From NCBI RefSeq assembly GCF_001598215.1, contig NZ_BCXJ01000005.1:372001-436000 (forward strand): a DNA stretch of 64,000 nt, written 5' to 3'. The translations under genes and the position numbers were made by a program. Source of the DNA: Shouchella clausii (lineage in GTDB: Bacteria; Bacillota; Bacilli; Bacillales; Bacillaceae_D). The notes under the pieces are model-generated. The model did no database searches, was not told where the DNA came from, and saw only the letters and a program-made list of their open reading frames with translations. How positions within the stretch are numbered: position 1 is the stretch's first letter; each line of letters opens with the position of its first letter. Below are positions 12,911-22,016 of the stretch, one piece after another.

Positions 12911-13740
12911 GTGAACTACCCACCACTTACTACCCTTACAGGCTGCTTGAAGTGGGGGCTTCTTGGGTAATCGCCCCTTTTGGTAGCTGACGAACTGGAC
13001 CAAGCGAACCATTTTGTTCCAAGAGTGAATCCAACCACCATTTTAATTTCCTTACTCTCAATCTCCTTCTCATACTCTGTAAGAATGGAAATATAATATT
13101 TCCCGGATGAAGTTATCGAAATCGTGCACGATTTGATTTAGTGTCCTGAAGGGATTTCTCGATGTTGTCTGATTTTGACCCTTTTTACTTTAGGTCATTT
13201 GATATGTCCACCCAACAACTGAATATTCCCATTTACAACATTCGTTGTGTAGCTTTGCTTGTGCCGCTTCCTTTTCGGGAACTTAGCCTTTCCTTTGAAG
13301 AATGCTTTATATACCTTATCCAAATGAAGTTGTGCGTTCGCTAACGATAATGAGTCTACTTCTTTCAACCACTCATACTCTTTTTTGTATTTGGCAGGAG
13401 TAGGGGCTTCGCTTTTTTGAAGGCATCTTTATCCTTTTTCAGTAACGCATAGTCTCTTTTCGTTCCGCTAACATCTTGTTATAGACATAGCGAACACATC
13501 CGAACGTTTTACGTATAAGCAAAGCCTGTTTATCTGTTGGATACAATCTGAACGTATACGCTTTATTTCGTTTGGCCATATCAAATCGCCTCATTTAACC
13601 GAATGTACGTTCCTGTTATATCATATGAAAAGCTTTTCGGCTATCGTCCAACCGGTATCCATCTCCCCTTACCGTTGGGCTAAAGCCCTTCACACGCTTG
13701 AAGAGGGAGACTTCTTTCGGAAATACGTTAAACAATGAAT
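12911..13740 (-). mobile_element. Decayed IS200/IS605-type (tnpB-only) element
   Basis: The right end on the minus strand has the CCCCCACTT / AAGTGGTGGG hairpin and ends in GTAGTTCAC at 12911, the typical 3' end of tnpB elements where the omega (re)RNA scaffold stops and the guide begins. The left side (about 13625-13740) holds small hairpins such as GGGCTTTAGCCC. No tnpA is present, so it could only have moved in trans. The left boundary is approximate. Confidence 0.6.
12936..13579 (-). pseudogene. tnpB: tnpB pseudogene (IS605 OrfB, RNA-guided nuclease family)
   Basis: The N-terminus MAKRNKAYTFRLYPT and CVRYVYNKML is that of TnpB/OrfB. The reading then shifts frame at about 13440 and again at about 13410, continuing as PAKYKKEYEWLKEVDS, SLANAQLHLDKVYKAFF and KAKFPKRKRH. 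After about residue 190 the sequence jumps to QLPKGAITQEAPTSSSL and a stop, the usual TnpB C-terminus. The RuvC catalytic core between them is deleted. It is therefore not functional. Confidence 0.85.
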
Positions 13741-14132
13741 GGCAAGCAAATGCAGAGTAATCGGACAACGAAAACATCCCCAGGCTAGTTGCGCTAACTA
13801 GCCTATAGAATATGTACCCCTGTTTTTCTATCTTCCCCCACCACCCATTCTCACGATTAAGCTCACACTTAGCCGATCGCTGAGCAGGCTTGCTTTTCCT
13901 CCTTAAAGTTCAAGCAACCCAGAACCCGCCGCTCCTCCATAACGCTATCCCGATAACTGGGCATTCGCTTATCTGGCCAAGATGACGGACGAACCGCCAA
14001 CCACAGAAGCAGCCACTTCCAACTCATTCAGTGCATTGTTAATACAGATCTTGATTGAGTTTAAAAATCATAAAATGTATAATGAAGACAAATTATTTTT
14101 TAGTCAAAAAAATTTTGTGAAAGGGTGTAGAG
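13741..14132. other. Intergenic region without a recognisable gene
   Basis: About 390 bases between the tnpB remnant and the YheO-type regulator. I found no convincing reading frame in either direction. A stem GGCTAGTT / AACTAGCC lies near 13783-13804. The last 100 bases are AT-rich and probably hold the promoter of the regulator. Confidence 0.5.
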
Positions 14133-14768
14133 ATGGAAAGCATACACGACGAGCTTCCTCTTCTTTCTTCTATTATTAAAGGAATTGCTGCTCAGTTCGG
14201 TCCCAACTGTGAAGTTGTTTTGCACGATCTGACAAAAGGGTATGAAAGTACGATTGTCCTCATTGAAAACGCCCATGTTACTGGCAGAAGGGTCGGCGAT
14301 TGCGGGAGTAATTTAGGGCTAGAAGTATTACGAGGCAGCACCAACGAAGGGGACCGTTATAACTACATCACCCATACACGGGATGGAAAAGTTGTCCGTT
14401 CTTCCTCTATCTATCTTAAAAATAGCAAACAAGAAGTAATCGGCAGTATTTGTATCAATATGGACATTTCCGATTTGATGATTGCCGAGAATGCAATTAA
14501 ATCACTAACGTTGCACGACTCCGAGGAGAAAGTCGACGAAGTATTTGTAAGCGACGTCAATGAACTTCTTGATCATTTAATAGGAGAATGCCAAAAAGAA
14601 ATCGGCAAGCCTGTTTCCCACATGTCGAAAGATGAAAAACTAAAAGCACTAAAGTATCTTGATGAAAAAGGGGCTTTTCTCATTAAAAAAGCTGGTGATC
14701 GTGTTTGTGAGTTTTTCGGGATTTCAAAGTTCACGTTGTACAATTATTTAGACGAGGTCCGATCATAA
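14133..14768 (+). CDS. YheO-like PAS / helix-turn-helix transcriptional regulator
   Basis: 211-residue cytoplasmic DNA-binding protein. The N-terminal ~115 residues match the YheO PAS-like domain (GPNCEVVLHDL, VIGSICINMDISD). The C-terminal ~60 residues match its HTH domain, ending GDRVCEFFGISKFTLYNYLDEV. Members are putative metabolite-sensing regulators; ligands are mostly unknown. The ATG follows AAAGGGTG. It is not obviously in an operon: the next gene is on the other strand, so a target cannot be named from context. Confidence 0.85.
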   Translation: MESIHDELPLLSSIIKGIAAQFGPNCEVVLHDLTKGYESTIVLIENAHVTGRRVGDCGSNLGLEVLRGSTNEGDRYNYITHTRDGKVVRSSSIYLKNSKQEVIGSICINMDISDLMIAENAIKSLTLHDSEEKVDEVFVSDVNELLDHLIGECQKEIGKPVSHMSKDEKLKALKYLDEKGAFLIKKAGDRVCEFFGISKFTLYNYLDEVRS

Positions 14769-14884
14769 AGATCAATAAAAGTAGGGGGATTTCATACTAG
14801 CTAGATTCTTTACACTTTTACACGCGCATCTCTAGACGCCACGTTGTATCCTTTATTCGTGGCTTTCATGGAAGAAGATGAACC

Positions 14885-15517
14885 TTATGCCATACTGTTT
14901 ACAAGATTCCATAGCTCCTCCTCTGCTATGTTTCCGGCTACTCCTGGTTTATCGCGCAAATACGTGACGATCTCCCCTTGCTGCAATCCTACATAGACAT
15001 ACAGCCCTTTTACAATCATCCTTAAGTACTCAAAGGATGGTGCATGGAACGGTACTTCCTTTTTCCACTTTGCCGTAAATGTAAAAATGGGAAACCCTTC
15101 CTCTTCCCCGGCGTAAAGCACTGTGCCGTACCAAGAAGGAAGTACCGTTTTCCTCCCTCTTTGCTTCACTTCGCCGATGTCGATTGAAAAAGCGAGTCCA
15201 TTATTTTCCTGTTTCACGACATCTTCAAATTGCTCTTTTGTAATTAAATACTTCCGGCTATATGTATAAGCTCCCGCTAAAGGAGTCAAGCCAATAAAAG
15301 CCACACCCTTCTTTTGCCAACGGGTTGAGTTTTGAGCAAAATAAAGCGGGAAAGGCAGTCGATGCGCACTTTCCTTTATTGGGTGGGCAGGATCCGAACA
15401 ACCAACTTCTTCGATCTCTGCCCCCTCTGGTTGGCCGCCTTTTATATAACAAAGAAACCGCTCCCTGTTCATATTCGATCCGTAGCTGGCATACCAGACA
15501 TACGTAGCGTTATCCAT
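14885..15517 (-). CDS. Gamma-glutamylcyclotransferase-like protein
   Basis: 210 aa. The N-terminal YASYGSNMNRERF matches the YGSN substrate-binding loop of the gamma-glutamylcyclotransferase/AIG2-like fold. The rest is not recognised with certainty: a PFPLYFAQNSTRW segment follows, then KAVxTxxxWYGTVLYAG-like sequence. A glutamate acid/base residue cannot be assigned by eye, so enzyme activity is uncertain. The start is supported by AGGGGGAGAA. It is a single-gene unit on the minus strand. Confidence 0.55.
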   Translation of the reverse strand: MDNATYVWYASYGSNMNRERFLCYIKGGQPEGAEIEEVGCSDPAHPIKESAHRLPFPLYFAQNSTRWQKKGVAFIGLTPLAGAYTYSRKYLITKEQFEDVVKQENNGLAFSIDIGEVKQRGRKTVLPSWYGTVLYAGEEEGFPIFTFTAKWKKEVPFHAPSFEYLRMIVKGLYVYVGLQQGEIVTYLRDKPGVAGNIAEEELWNLVNSMA

Positions 15518-15616
15518 TCGATTCTCCCCCTATTTTAATCTTAAGCCTCTCCTTTCATTGTTATAAAATCAGCCCTATTCTATTCTAACTTTATGTAGAG
15601 GGAGTTTGTTCGCCCT

Positions 15617-16225
15617 TTAAAGATTGACTGACTTCATCAGCACTAATCCTTTGTCAACTGATGTTTCTATATAACCAATGATTTGATCAAACGTAAATAC
15701 ATTTAGTTTCTCGTTTATGGCATCTTCATCGTACTCCATATCATTGATTACATCAGGAAGAAATGATTCTACATCTTGCGATTTTACTTCTTGCAAGTCA
15801 CAAATGGTCGGTAAGGATCGAAACATGTGTTTCAATTCATTTGCACAGCCATAGTGTTCTAATAACTTTGCGTTCAATAAGCGAAAGTCTTGATAATACA
15901 AGTTAGACAGCTCTTTATCGGCCTCCATCCGGTTTTTCAACCATGGCAAGTAAAAACCGTTTAGCCATAAATCATCAGCAATCAAATGAACAAAGTACCC
16001 TGTTATATAGTCACTTTCCGTTTGCAAATGATATTTGTCTAGAAACCCCTTATAGTCAATCCTTCTAGAATAGTCTTGCAACTCCCCTTTAAAGAAATGG
16101 GACAACTCTTTCGGCGACACAGCATCCGGTGCAATACCGCCAAGCAAAAACGATTTCTTATCTTCCACAGGGAAACACTCCTCTATTCGATTAGCGATAA
16201 TTAAGTGCATGATTCGTGAACCCAA
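15617..16225 (-). CDS. Zinc-dependent phospholipase C-like hydrolase
   Basis: 202 aa from a TTG start, preferred because GGGAGG lies 9 bases before it and the protein then begins MGSRIMHLIIANRI; the frame is open further back but that part is unlike the family. GSRxMHL, FLLGGIAPDAV, YFVHLIADDLW and the spaced His/Asp residues resemble the zinc-dependent PLC/S1-P1-like all-alpha fold found in many uncharacterised Firmicutes proteins. There is no signal peptide, so it should act in the cytoplasm. Substrate unknown. Confidence 0.55.
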   Translation of the reverse strand: MGSRIMHLIIANRIEECFPVEDKKSFLLGGIAPDAVSPKELSHFFKGELQDYSRRIDYKGFLDKYHLQTESDYITGYFVHLIADDLWLNGFYLPWLKNRMEADKELSNLYYQDFRLLNAKLLEHYGCANELKHMFRSLPTICDLQEVKSQDVESFLPDVINDMEYDEDAINEKLNVFTFDQIIGYIETSVDKGLVLMKSVNL

Positions 16226-16389
16226 ATTCCTCATCCTCCCATCATTATTCTGAACTCTCCTCCATCCTAACCATCTTATTAAATGTAACAGCCAATCATA
16301 CGGTAAAGGCGCCACAGTTTTGTTGTCTACACCGAGGCACAACTCATCTTTTTTGCTAATGCACAAAAGGAGTGGTTCAAAACCACTCC

Positions 16390-16755
16390 TTATACACTCC
16401 CGCTTAAATGTTCATGTATCAATTTCCATTCGCCGTCATAAACGGTGAAAACATTCGTTGCCCTGCCGCTGCCTGAAACAAACGCGCCATTATGGTATCC
16501 TTCATACTGGTACGTATAAATGCATGTAGCGACCTTCTCATCGGCAGCTAGCCAGTGAACATTTGTCGCAGCGTAAACTTCCTCTTTAATGACTTGCCAG
16601 GCGTGTTGGAAGTAGTTTCCGATTTCCTCCAAAGACGTACACGTCTTATCTGTAAACCAGTACACCGCCTCAGGATGCAGCAACTTTTTTACTTCATTAA
16701 AATCATGGGTATTTGTTGCGTGAATGTATGCCTCTAATGCTTTCTGATATTCCAT
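16390..16755 (-). CDS. SnoaL-like (NTF2-fold) protein
   Basis: 121 aa, starting at the ATG preceded by AGGAGGAC; an upstream ATG adds seven residues but lacks a binding site. MEYQKALEAYIHATNTHDFNxV, LLHPEAVYWF and the C-terminal EWKLIHEHLSG are typical of the NTF2-like family of small ligand-binding or enzyme domains. No pathway can be inferred. It lies downstream of the NETI gene on the same strand. Confidence 0.65.
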   Translation of the reverse strand: MEYQKALEAYIHATNTHDFNEVKKLLHPEAVYWFTDKTCTSLEEIGNYFQHAWQVIKEEVYAATNVHWLAADEKVATCIYTYQYEGYHNGAFVSGSGRATNVFTVYDGEWKLIHEHLSGSV

Positions 16756-16871
16756 AGTGTCCTCCTGAATGATCATGCTTTTCCATCCTAAAAGCTTTTA
16801 GCCTTTGCCGGGTAACGAACTAAAAGAGGAAAAACGGATGTCAACAATTTCCCAACGAAACGAACGAGCCG

Positions 16872-17078
16872 TTACGCAAAATCATTGCCATCTGTTCGAA
16901 TGCCTTCAAATACAATGCGCTGCCGAACATACTCAGGCTCCGCTTTGCTGTTTTTCTGGGCAAAAACGGGCTTCTCGATCCGCCTTACTGGCCGGTAGCC
17001 TTCCCGCTCCATCCGCGCCAAGCAATCGCTAATCGTTTCATTGGCCCCGACTTCAAATGTTTGTTTTTTCGGTTTCAC
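16872..17078 (-). CDS. yebG: NETI-motif protein (YebG-like)
   Basis: 68-residue protein from a GTG start with AGGAGGAAAAA before it. It contains the name-giving ANETISDCLARMEREGYRPVRR segment near residue 13. Such small proteins are restricted to Bacilli and have no known function. In B. subtilis yebG lies next to purE; here the same neighbourhood is kept, but about 5 kb of accessory genes and scars separate the two. Confidence 0.8.
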   Translation of the reverse strand: MKPKKQTFEVGANETISDCLARMEREGYRPVRRIEKPVFAQKNSKAEPEYVRQRIVFEGIRTDGNDFA

Positions 17079-17253
17079 TTTTTCCTCCTGCCATTAAAGC
17101 TAGTTTCCTTACAGCGATTTTACCACAAGTCACTCTATTCGCCTCACCTACATAAGTTCCTTTTTAGCTAGAAAGTTTTAAGAAACATTGAACGGCCAAT
17201 CCCCGATTCGTACCGAGAAAAGGCTGTAACTTAGGAGCATTTTTATTATAAGT

Positions 17254-17685
17254 CTACAAGTTATCTAAATAGGATTGTAATTCCTGGATATGAGTAGGGG
17301 TTCTTGAAATAATGCGTAGCTGATGATTAAGTTGAAGCAGATACGGTCTAAGCATTTTAGAGAATTCGAGCTCTACAATCCCTGTGCCCTTGTCATAAGT
17401 TGCGCTGGACAGCCACGACAATACCGTTCGTTCATTGCCTTTTTTAAACGTCACTGTTTTACTAATTAGACCCTCAATGGTATCTTCCACTACCTCATAA
17501 TAAGAATTTTTAGCTGTATCTATTCCAATTAATTTCGCCAAATCTTCTATTTTTATTTGTTGCCGTCGAAAACTAGTGTCTTTTTCGTTGATAAACGATG
17601 CTAAGACTAAAATAATTCTTTTCTCTTGTAGTGTTAAATCTTGAGGCATTTCTATTATATTCGCTTGTTTAACAGTTTCCTCCAT
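17254..17685 (-). pseudogene. Truncated plasmid replication initiator (Rep_3 / RepB family)
   Basis: 143 aa matching the N-terminal winged-helix half of Rep_3 initiators: DLTLQEKRIILVLASFI, KIEDLAKLIGI, VEDTIEGLISKTV and GIVELEFSKMLRPYLLQL. Full-length members are about 250-350 aa. The second winged helix is missing, and the last ~25 residues do not fit the family. It looks like a scar of an integrated plasmid, with no iterons or partner genes seen. Confidence 0.7.
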
Positions 17686-18190
17686 GGATAATATTAAAAG
17701 TTATCCTCCATATTTCCACCTCTCTTGCTATTAATTCTAATATAGTGTTGAGTTTATGTGCCACTCCTAAAAAAGGGACATTTAGCAAATTGAAGAGAAA
17801 GTCCAGTAGCCAGTACTATCAATCAATACTTTAGGCACTATAAAAAATTTAAATTAAAATATCCCTCTGGTACCTTAGTAATATTTAAATCGATAACAAT
17901 TTTCAGCTACTTCTTTTTGAAATTCCAATTGTAGATGCTTAGAACTAAGCGGAGCGGGTCCTAATCAATAAAAAAAGAGACGACTTTCAGTCCGAAGTCC
18001 TCTCTAGTGCTCTATCCTATGTTTCAATTGTATTTATATCAGTTTTATATTGCCTTCACCTAGCAGTGCTTTGATAGATCTGTTCATGTTTCTTCTATCA
18101 TTTTACGTTCTTGATTACATTTTGAACCGTTCCCTTTTTATTATTTCAACTTTGCCGCCTACCTCAAACCGCCCATTTCGGGCGGCTTGC
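17686..18190. other. Gene-free stretch downstream of tctA
   Basis: AT-rich and without a supported reading frame. It contains two hairpins: a clear terminator at 17969-18005 and a GC-rich stem (CCGCCC / GGGCGG) at 18169-18185 just after the tctA stop. Confidence 0.6.
17969..18005 (-). terminator. Rho-independent terminator
   Basis: On the minus strand AGAGAGGACTT pairs with AAGTCGTCTCT and is followed by TTTTTTT. It probably ends the tct transcript about 185 bases after tctA, although the GC-rich stem right after the stop may act first. Confidence 0.7.
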
Positions 18191-19702
18191 CTACATCCCA
18201 ATCGTACGATTGGTGTCTTGTTTTCGGTTTGCTCTTCTTTTCCGCCATTCTGGGAAAATTAACGCAATAAGCGTTAAGGCAAATAGCGATACAGCGAGTG
18301 GGCTTTGCAGAAAAATCATGAACGATCCATCTGAAATCGTTAATGATTGGCGCAACATCTGTTCCATCATTCCTCCAAGAATAAAGGCAAGGATAAAAGG
18401 GGCTGCCGGGAAAGCAAAGATCCGCATTAAATAGCCGAGTATTCCAAATAAAACGAGTAAATAAAGGTCAAATGTGCTAAAGCTGACCGCGTATACGCCG
18501 ACCATGCTAAACACGATAACGAGTGAAATAAGCAAAGGCCGTGGGACCGCCAATATTTTTACGAAGTAAGGAATAAGCGGCAAGTTTAAAATTAACAAGA
18601 AGACATTGCCGATATACATACTGGCGATAACCCCCCAAAACACAGTTGGATTTTCAGTCATTAACAATGGGCCAGGTTGGACGCCTAGCACGAGAAACGC
18701 TCCAAGCATGACAGCTGTTGTTCCCGAACCAGGAATGCCGAGGCTGAGCAATGGCACAAATGCGCCGCTTGTTGCCGCATTGTTCGCTGTCTCGGGGGCG
18801 GCAAGTCCTTTAATCGAGCCTTTGCCGAATTCTTCTGGTTTTTTCGCAAGCTTTTTTTCAGAAATGTAGGCAATAAACGATGAAATGGTTGCTCCTGCTC
18901 CTGGCAAAATACCAAGGAGAAAGCCTAGGAAAGACTGCCTTGTCATTGGTCCTGTCATTTCCTTAAAATCCGATTTGCTTAATTTTAGACTGCCGATGTT
19001 TTTAAAGGCACTCATTGATTCTTTCCGGTTTAAAATAAGAAAACAAACTTCAGCCAAGGCGAAGACACCAAGGGCAACAATGAGAAAATCGATGCCATCA
19101 AGCAGATTGACGCTGCCAAATGTAAAACGGGTTGTCCCCGTTTGTGAATCAATGCCGATCGTCACAACCATAAACCCTAGCACCGCAGATGTGAGCGCTT
19201 TCAATGTTGAGCCGTCGCTTAAACTAGCGATAGCTGTCAAACCAAGAAGCATAAGGGCAAAGTATTCTGGCGGCCCAAAGTAGATCGCGACGCTTGCCAA
19301 CATTGGCGCAAACAACATTAACAACACAACGCTGACTGTACCGCCAATAAACGAGCAAATGGCCGATATCGCGAGGGCTTTCCCCGCCTTGCCCTGTTTC
19401 GCCATCGGGTAACCGTCAAACGCAGCGGCGACTGTCCCAGCAACACCCGGGGCATTCAACAAAATCGACGACGTTGAGCCCCCATACATCGACCCATAAT
19501 AGACGCCGGCCATCATCACAAGTGCAATCGTCGGATTCATGCCATAGGTAATCGGGATCATAATCGCAATCGCGCTAATTGGCCCAAGTCCGGGGATCAT
19601 CCCAATGATGGTGCCAAAAAGCACGCCAATAAAAACAAAAATAATTCCTTCCCAGCTGAATGCAACTTGTAAGCCTTGCAACAGCCCTTCAAATGAGCCC
19701 AT
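18191..19702 (-). CDS. tctA: Tripartite tricarboxylate transporter, large membrane subunit
   Basis: 503 aa with about 11-12 membrane segments. Typical TctA motifs are seen: GTIIGMIPGLGPISAIAIMIP near residue 29, YGGSTSSILLNAPG, and the second-half GxxPGAGATISSFIAY and LGIPGSGTTAVMLGA. With TctB and the binding protein TctC it forms an ion-driven importer of citrate or other carboxylates. It sits 12 bp after tctB in the order C-B-A. The substrate cannot be read from sequence, but the adjacent CitA/B-like sensor system points to a di- or tricarboxylate. Confidence 0.93.
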   Translation of the reverse strand: MGSFEGLLQGLQVAFSWEGIIFVFIGVLFGTIIGMIPGLGPISAIAIMIPITYGMNPTIALVMMAGVYYGSMYGGSTSSILLNAPGVAGTVAAAFDGYPMAKQGKAGKALAISAICSFIGGTVSVVLLMLFAPMLASVAIYFGPPEYFALMLLGLTAIASLSDGSTLKALTSAVLGFMVVTIGIDSQTGTTRFTFGSVNLLDGIDFLIVALGVFALAEVCFLILNRKESMSAFKNIGSLKLSKSDFKEMTGPMTRQSFLGFLLGILPGAGATISSFIAYISEKKLAKKPEEFGKGSIKGLAAPETANNAATSGAFVPLLSLGIPGSGTTAVMLGAFLVLGVQPGPLLMTENPTVFWGVIASMYIGNVFLLILNLPLIPYFVKILAVPRPLLISLVIVFSMVGVYAVSFSTFDLYLLVLFGILGYLMRIFAFPAAPFILAFILGGMMEQMLRQSLTISDGSFMIFLQSPLAVSLFALTLIALIFPEWRKRRANRKQDTNRTIGM

Positions 19703-19714
19703 GTTCTCCCTCCT

Positions 19715-20173
19715 TTAAAACGGCAAAATGCCTGCTGGCAGCCGAATGGCTAACCCGTAATTAAACAACCAATAAACGCCGACTGAAAAGGCAATCGATG
19801 TAATCGCATTAACAAGCCACTTTCGATATCCTAAAAATCGTGAACATACGAGAATGAATAACGTGGTCATTATCACGAAGCCAAGTACTTCAAGTACAGT
19901 AATGTAAATAAGAATGAGCCCCATTACAGTAAGGAGCATCCAAACTTCCTTTTTGGGAATCGTCCGCTTTTTCTTTTGCTCTTCCGTATCAGGGTCTTTC
20001 ACAAAGAAAAAACAAATTCCTAGAACAAGCAAACTAGCTCCAAGCATTTTCGGCACTAAGTCCGAATCAACGGGAACAAACGCGTATTTTGGCAATTGGA
20101 ATGCCATCACTAAATAAACAACTGCAATCCCAATCAACACAAGCGAAATCCCTCGATTGACAGTAAGTCTCAT
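19715..20173 (-). CDS. tctB: Tripartite tricarboxylate transporter, small membrane subunit
   Basis: 152 aa with four predicted membrane segments and a charged cytoplasmic linker (DPDTEEQKKKR) after the second, the family's layout. Sequence in TctB is poorly conserved; the call rests on topology, size and position between tctC and tctA (12 bp from each). Confidence 0.88.
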   Translation of the reverse strand: MRLTVNRGISLVLIGIAVVYLVMAFQLPKYAFVPVDSDLVPKMLGASLLVLGICFFFVKDPDTEEQKKKRTIPKKEVWMLLTVMGLILIYITVLEVLGFVIMTTLFILVCSRFLGYRKWLVNAITSIAFSVGVYWLFNYGLAIRLPAGILPF

Positions 20174-20185
20174 GTGATCCCTCCT

Positions 20186-21196
20186 TTAGTCACGGCGGAA
20201 GCCTAGCTCATCCAAAATTTGTTCTAAATCTTCTGATTGTTCCCCTAAGAATGCACGAAACGTCTCAGAATCCATGTACATTTCATCCCACCCATACGCC
20301 TCGCGCACTTCCGCAAACGCTTCAGACTCGGAAGCTTGTTTAAAGATCGACTCATAATAAGCAAGCTGTTCATCGGTCATATCCGGCGGCCCAAAAATGC
20401 CTCGCCACACGACAAATTCTGCATCAATGCCCTGTTCCTTCCCTGTTGGCAACGTTGATAAAAACTCGCCTTCCAACCGTTCAGGAGCTGTGATGCCAAG
20501 AACTTTCATTTTGCCTGCACGAGCCTGTTCCGCTGCTTCTGACACGCCTGTTGAGACAACGTCGACGCTGCCATTTAAAACAGAAGTCATCGCCCCGCCT
20601 TCCTGATCGGAAACATAACGGATTTTTGTAATGTCGACACCAGCCGCATCAGCAAATAAGACAAACTGCATATGGTCCATACTTCCTGGAGATGACACGC
20701 CAATTGTTGTCACTTGGCTCGGATCTTCGCGCATATCGGCAAATAATTCATCAAGTGTATCCCACTTTGCATCTGCTCTCACAGCGAATGCCCCGTAATC
20801 GGCAATTAAATTGGCAATTGGCGTAAAGTCTTCGTAGCCATATGGAGACTGCCCAGCCAAGGCGACAAAATGCAACGGTGGCGAGGAGATAAAGATATTA
20901 TGGGGATCGTTTCGCTTATGGATGTATGCCCAAGCAACTGCCCCGCCACCGCCAGGTTTATTGACAACGCCAAAACTATGATCAGCAATCTTTTCTTCAT
21001 CGATTGTCTTGGCAAGCATTCTTGCGGTTGTGTCCCAGCCGCCTCCAGCTGCCGCAGGAGCAATAAACTCAATGGGGCGGTCCGGCTCCCATTCCCCTTC
21101 TGCGTTAACGGATCCGCTTTGAACCGGCAATGAACAGCCACTAATTAGTAAAGCAACACCTATGCCCACGGTCCATATGCCTTTTTTTATGAACAC
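20186..21196 (-). CDS. tctC: Tripartite tricarboxylate transporter, solute-binding lipoprotein
   Basis: 336 aa from a GTG start behind AAAGGAGAGAG. A signal peptide ends in the lipobox LLISGC, so Cys21 would be lipidated and the protein tethered outside the membrane. The mature part has the TctC/Bug signature PIEFIAPAAAGGGWDTTARMLA-like segment and VNKPGGGGAVAWAYI. It is the first gene of the tct operon. Confidence 0.93.
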   Translation of the reverse strand: MFIKKGIWTVGIGVALLISGCSLPVQSGSVNAEGEWEPDRPIEFIAPAAAGGGWDTTARMLAKTIDEEKIADHSFGVVNKPGGGGAVAWAYIHKRNDPHNIFISSPPLHFVALAGQSPYGYEDFTPIANLIADYGAFAVRADAKWDTLDELFADMREDPSQVTTIGVSSPGSMDHMQFVLFADAAGVDITKIRYVSDQEGGAMTSVLNGSVDVVSTGVSEAAEQARAGKMKVLGITAPERLEGEFLSTLPTGKEQGIDAEFVVWRGIFGPPDMTDEQLAYYESIFKQASESEAFAEVREAYGWDEMYMDSETFRAFLGEQSEDLEQILDELGFRRD

Positions 21197-21270
21197 CCTA
21201 CTCTCTCCTTTCGTTTTATTTTTCTTATCTTACTGAGTTTTTTTCATAATGTAACCGTTTTCAAAATAAC

Positions 21271-21307
21271 GTTCATTAAGTGCATATTATTTATTTTGTT
21301 CATAAAG
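21271..21307. promoter_or_regulatory. Direct repeat, candidate response-regulator site before tctC
   Basis: GTTCATTAAG at 21271 and GTTCATAAAG at 21298 form a direct repeat offset by 27 bases, between the regulator gene and tctC. Spaced repeats upstream of a transporter controlled by an adjacent two-component system are a common arrangement. This is inference. Confidence 0.4.
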
Positions 21308-21314
21308 TTCACGA

Positions 21315-21341
21315 AAAAAGGGCAAGAGACACCCTCTTGCC
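21315..21341 (-). terminator. Terminator after the two-component genes
   Basis: GGCAAGAG pairs with CTCTTGCC, followed on the minus strand by CTTTTTTC. It starts right at the regulator stop and separates its transcript from tctCBA. Confidence 0.85.
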
Positions 21342-21344
21342 TTA

Positions 21345-22016
21345 TTACGTTGCCCAGTACTTTCGCTCCGGTCTGCCGACAATGCCATATTCCAGCTCTG
21401 CTTTTGCTTCATTAGTTGAAATTAAATACTCTAAATAACGCCGTGAAGTCGTCCGTGAAGCGCCAAATTTCCGCCCTAATGCTTCAGCTGTTACCCCTTC
21501 CGATTGTTGACGCAGCAATGTGCGCACTTTTTCAAGCGTCAACTGGTCAATTCCTTTTGGCAATGCCACTGGTGGCGTATGTTTGGTTTTGGCGCCTTGG
21601 AAAAATTGGTCCGCTGCTTGCTGATCTATCGGCTGGCTATCCTGGAGCCACTTACGCAAGCTTTTGGCTTTATCGACCGACTGTTGCAAACGCTCAAACG
21701 CAATTGGTTTTACCAAGTAATCAACAACGCCATTTCGCAACGCTTTATGGAAGATTGTTTTTTCAGTCGCCGCAGTAATCAAGATGATTTGCATATCGGA
21801 GCACGCTTGGTGCAGCTCTGGCAAAACGTCTACGCCGAGGCGATCTGGCAAGTACACATCCAGCAGCAGCACATCAGGCTGGTGCATTTTTGCAAGTGAA
21901 ACAGCCTCTGTCGCATTTTGCGCTTTTGCGACAACGTCTATATTTTTCATTTTCCTTAAAAACTGTTCGTGAATTTCAGCCACTCGATAATCATCTTCGG
22001 CGATCATTATTTTCAT
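21345..22016 (-). CDS. CitB/DctR-family response regulator
   Basis: 223 aa. The receiver domain (1-120) has the acidic pair Asp8/Asp9, the phosphorylation site Asp53 in LLLDVYLPD, Thr81 and Lys103 in LVKPI. The C-terminal domain has a winged-helix/HTH (VTAEALGRKFGASRTTSRRYLEYL), as in CitT, DctR and MalR of Bacilli. Its ATG overlaps the kinase stop by 4 bp. It likely activates tctCBA downstream in response to the extracellular carboxylate. Confidence 0.92.
   Translation of the reverse strand: MKIMIAEDDYRVAEIHEQFLRKMKNIDVVAKAQNATEAVSLAKMHQPDVLLLDVYLPDRLGVDVLPELHQACSDMQIILITAATEKTIFHKALRNGVVDYLVKPIAFERLQQSVDKAKSLRKWLQDSQPIDQQAADQFFQGAKTKHTPPVALPKGIDQLTLEKVRTLLRQQSEGVTAEALGRKFGASRTTSRRYLEYLISTNEAKAELEYGIVGRPERKYWAT

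Noticed and set aside
16226-16366. N-terminal extension of the phospholipase-like gene
   Set aside because: The added 47 residues are unlike the family; the TTG with GGGAGG gives the conserved opening.
16805-17032. Plus-strand 75-codon frame
   Set aside because: It lies opposite the NETI gene, which has a good ribosome-binding site and a recognised motif.
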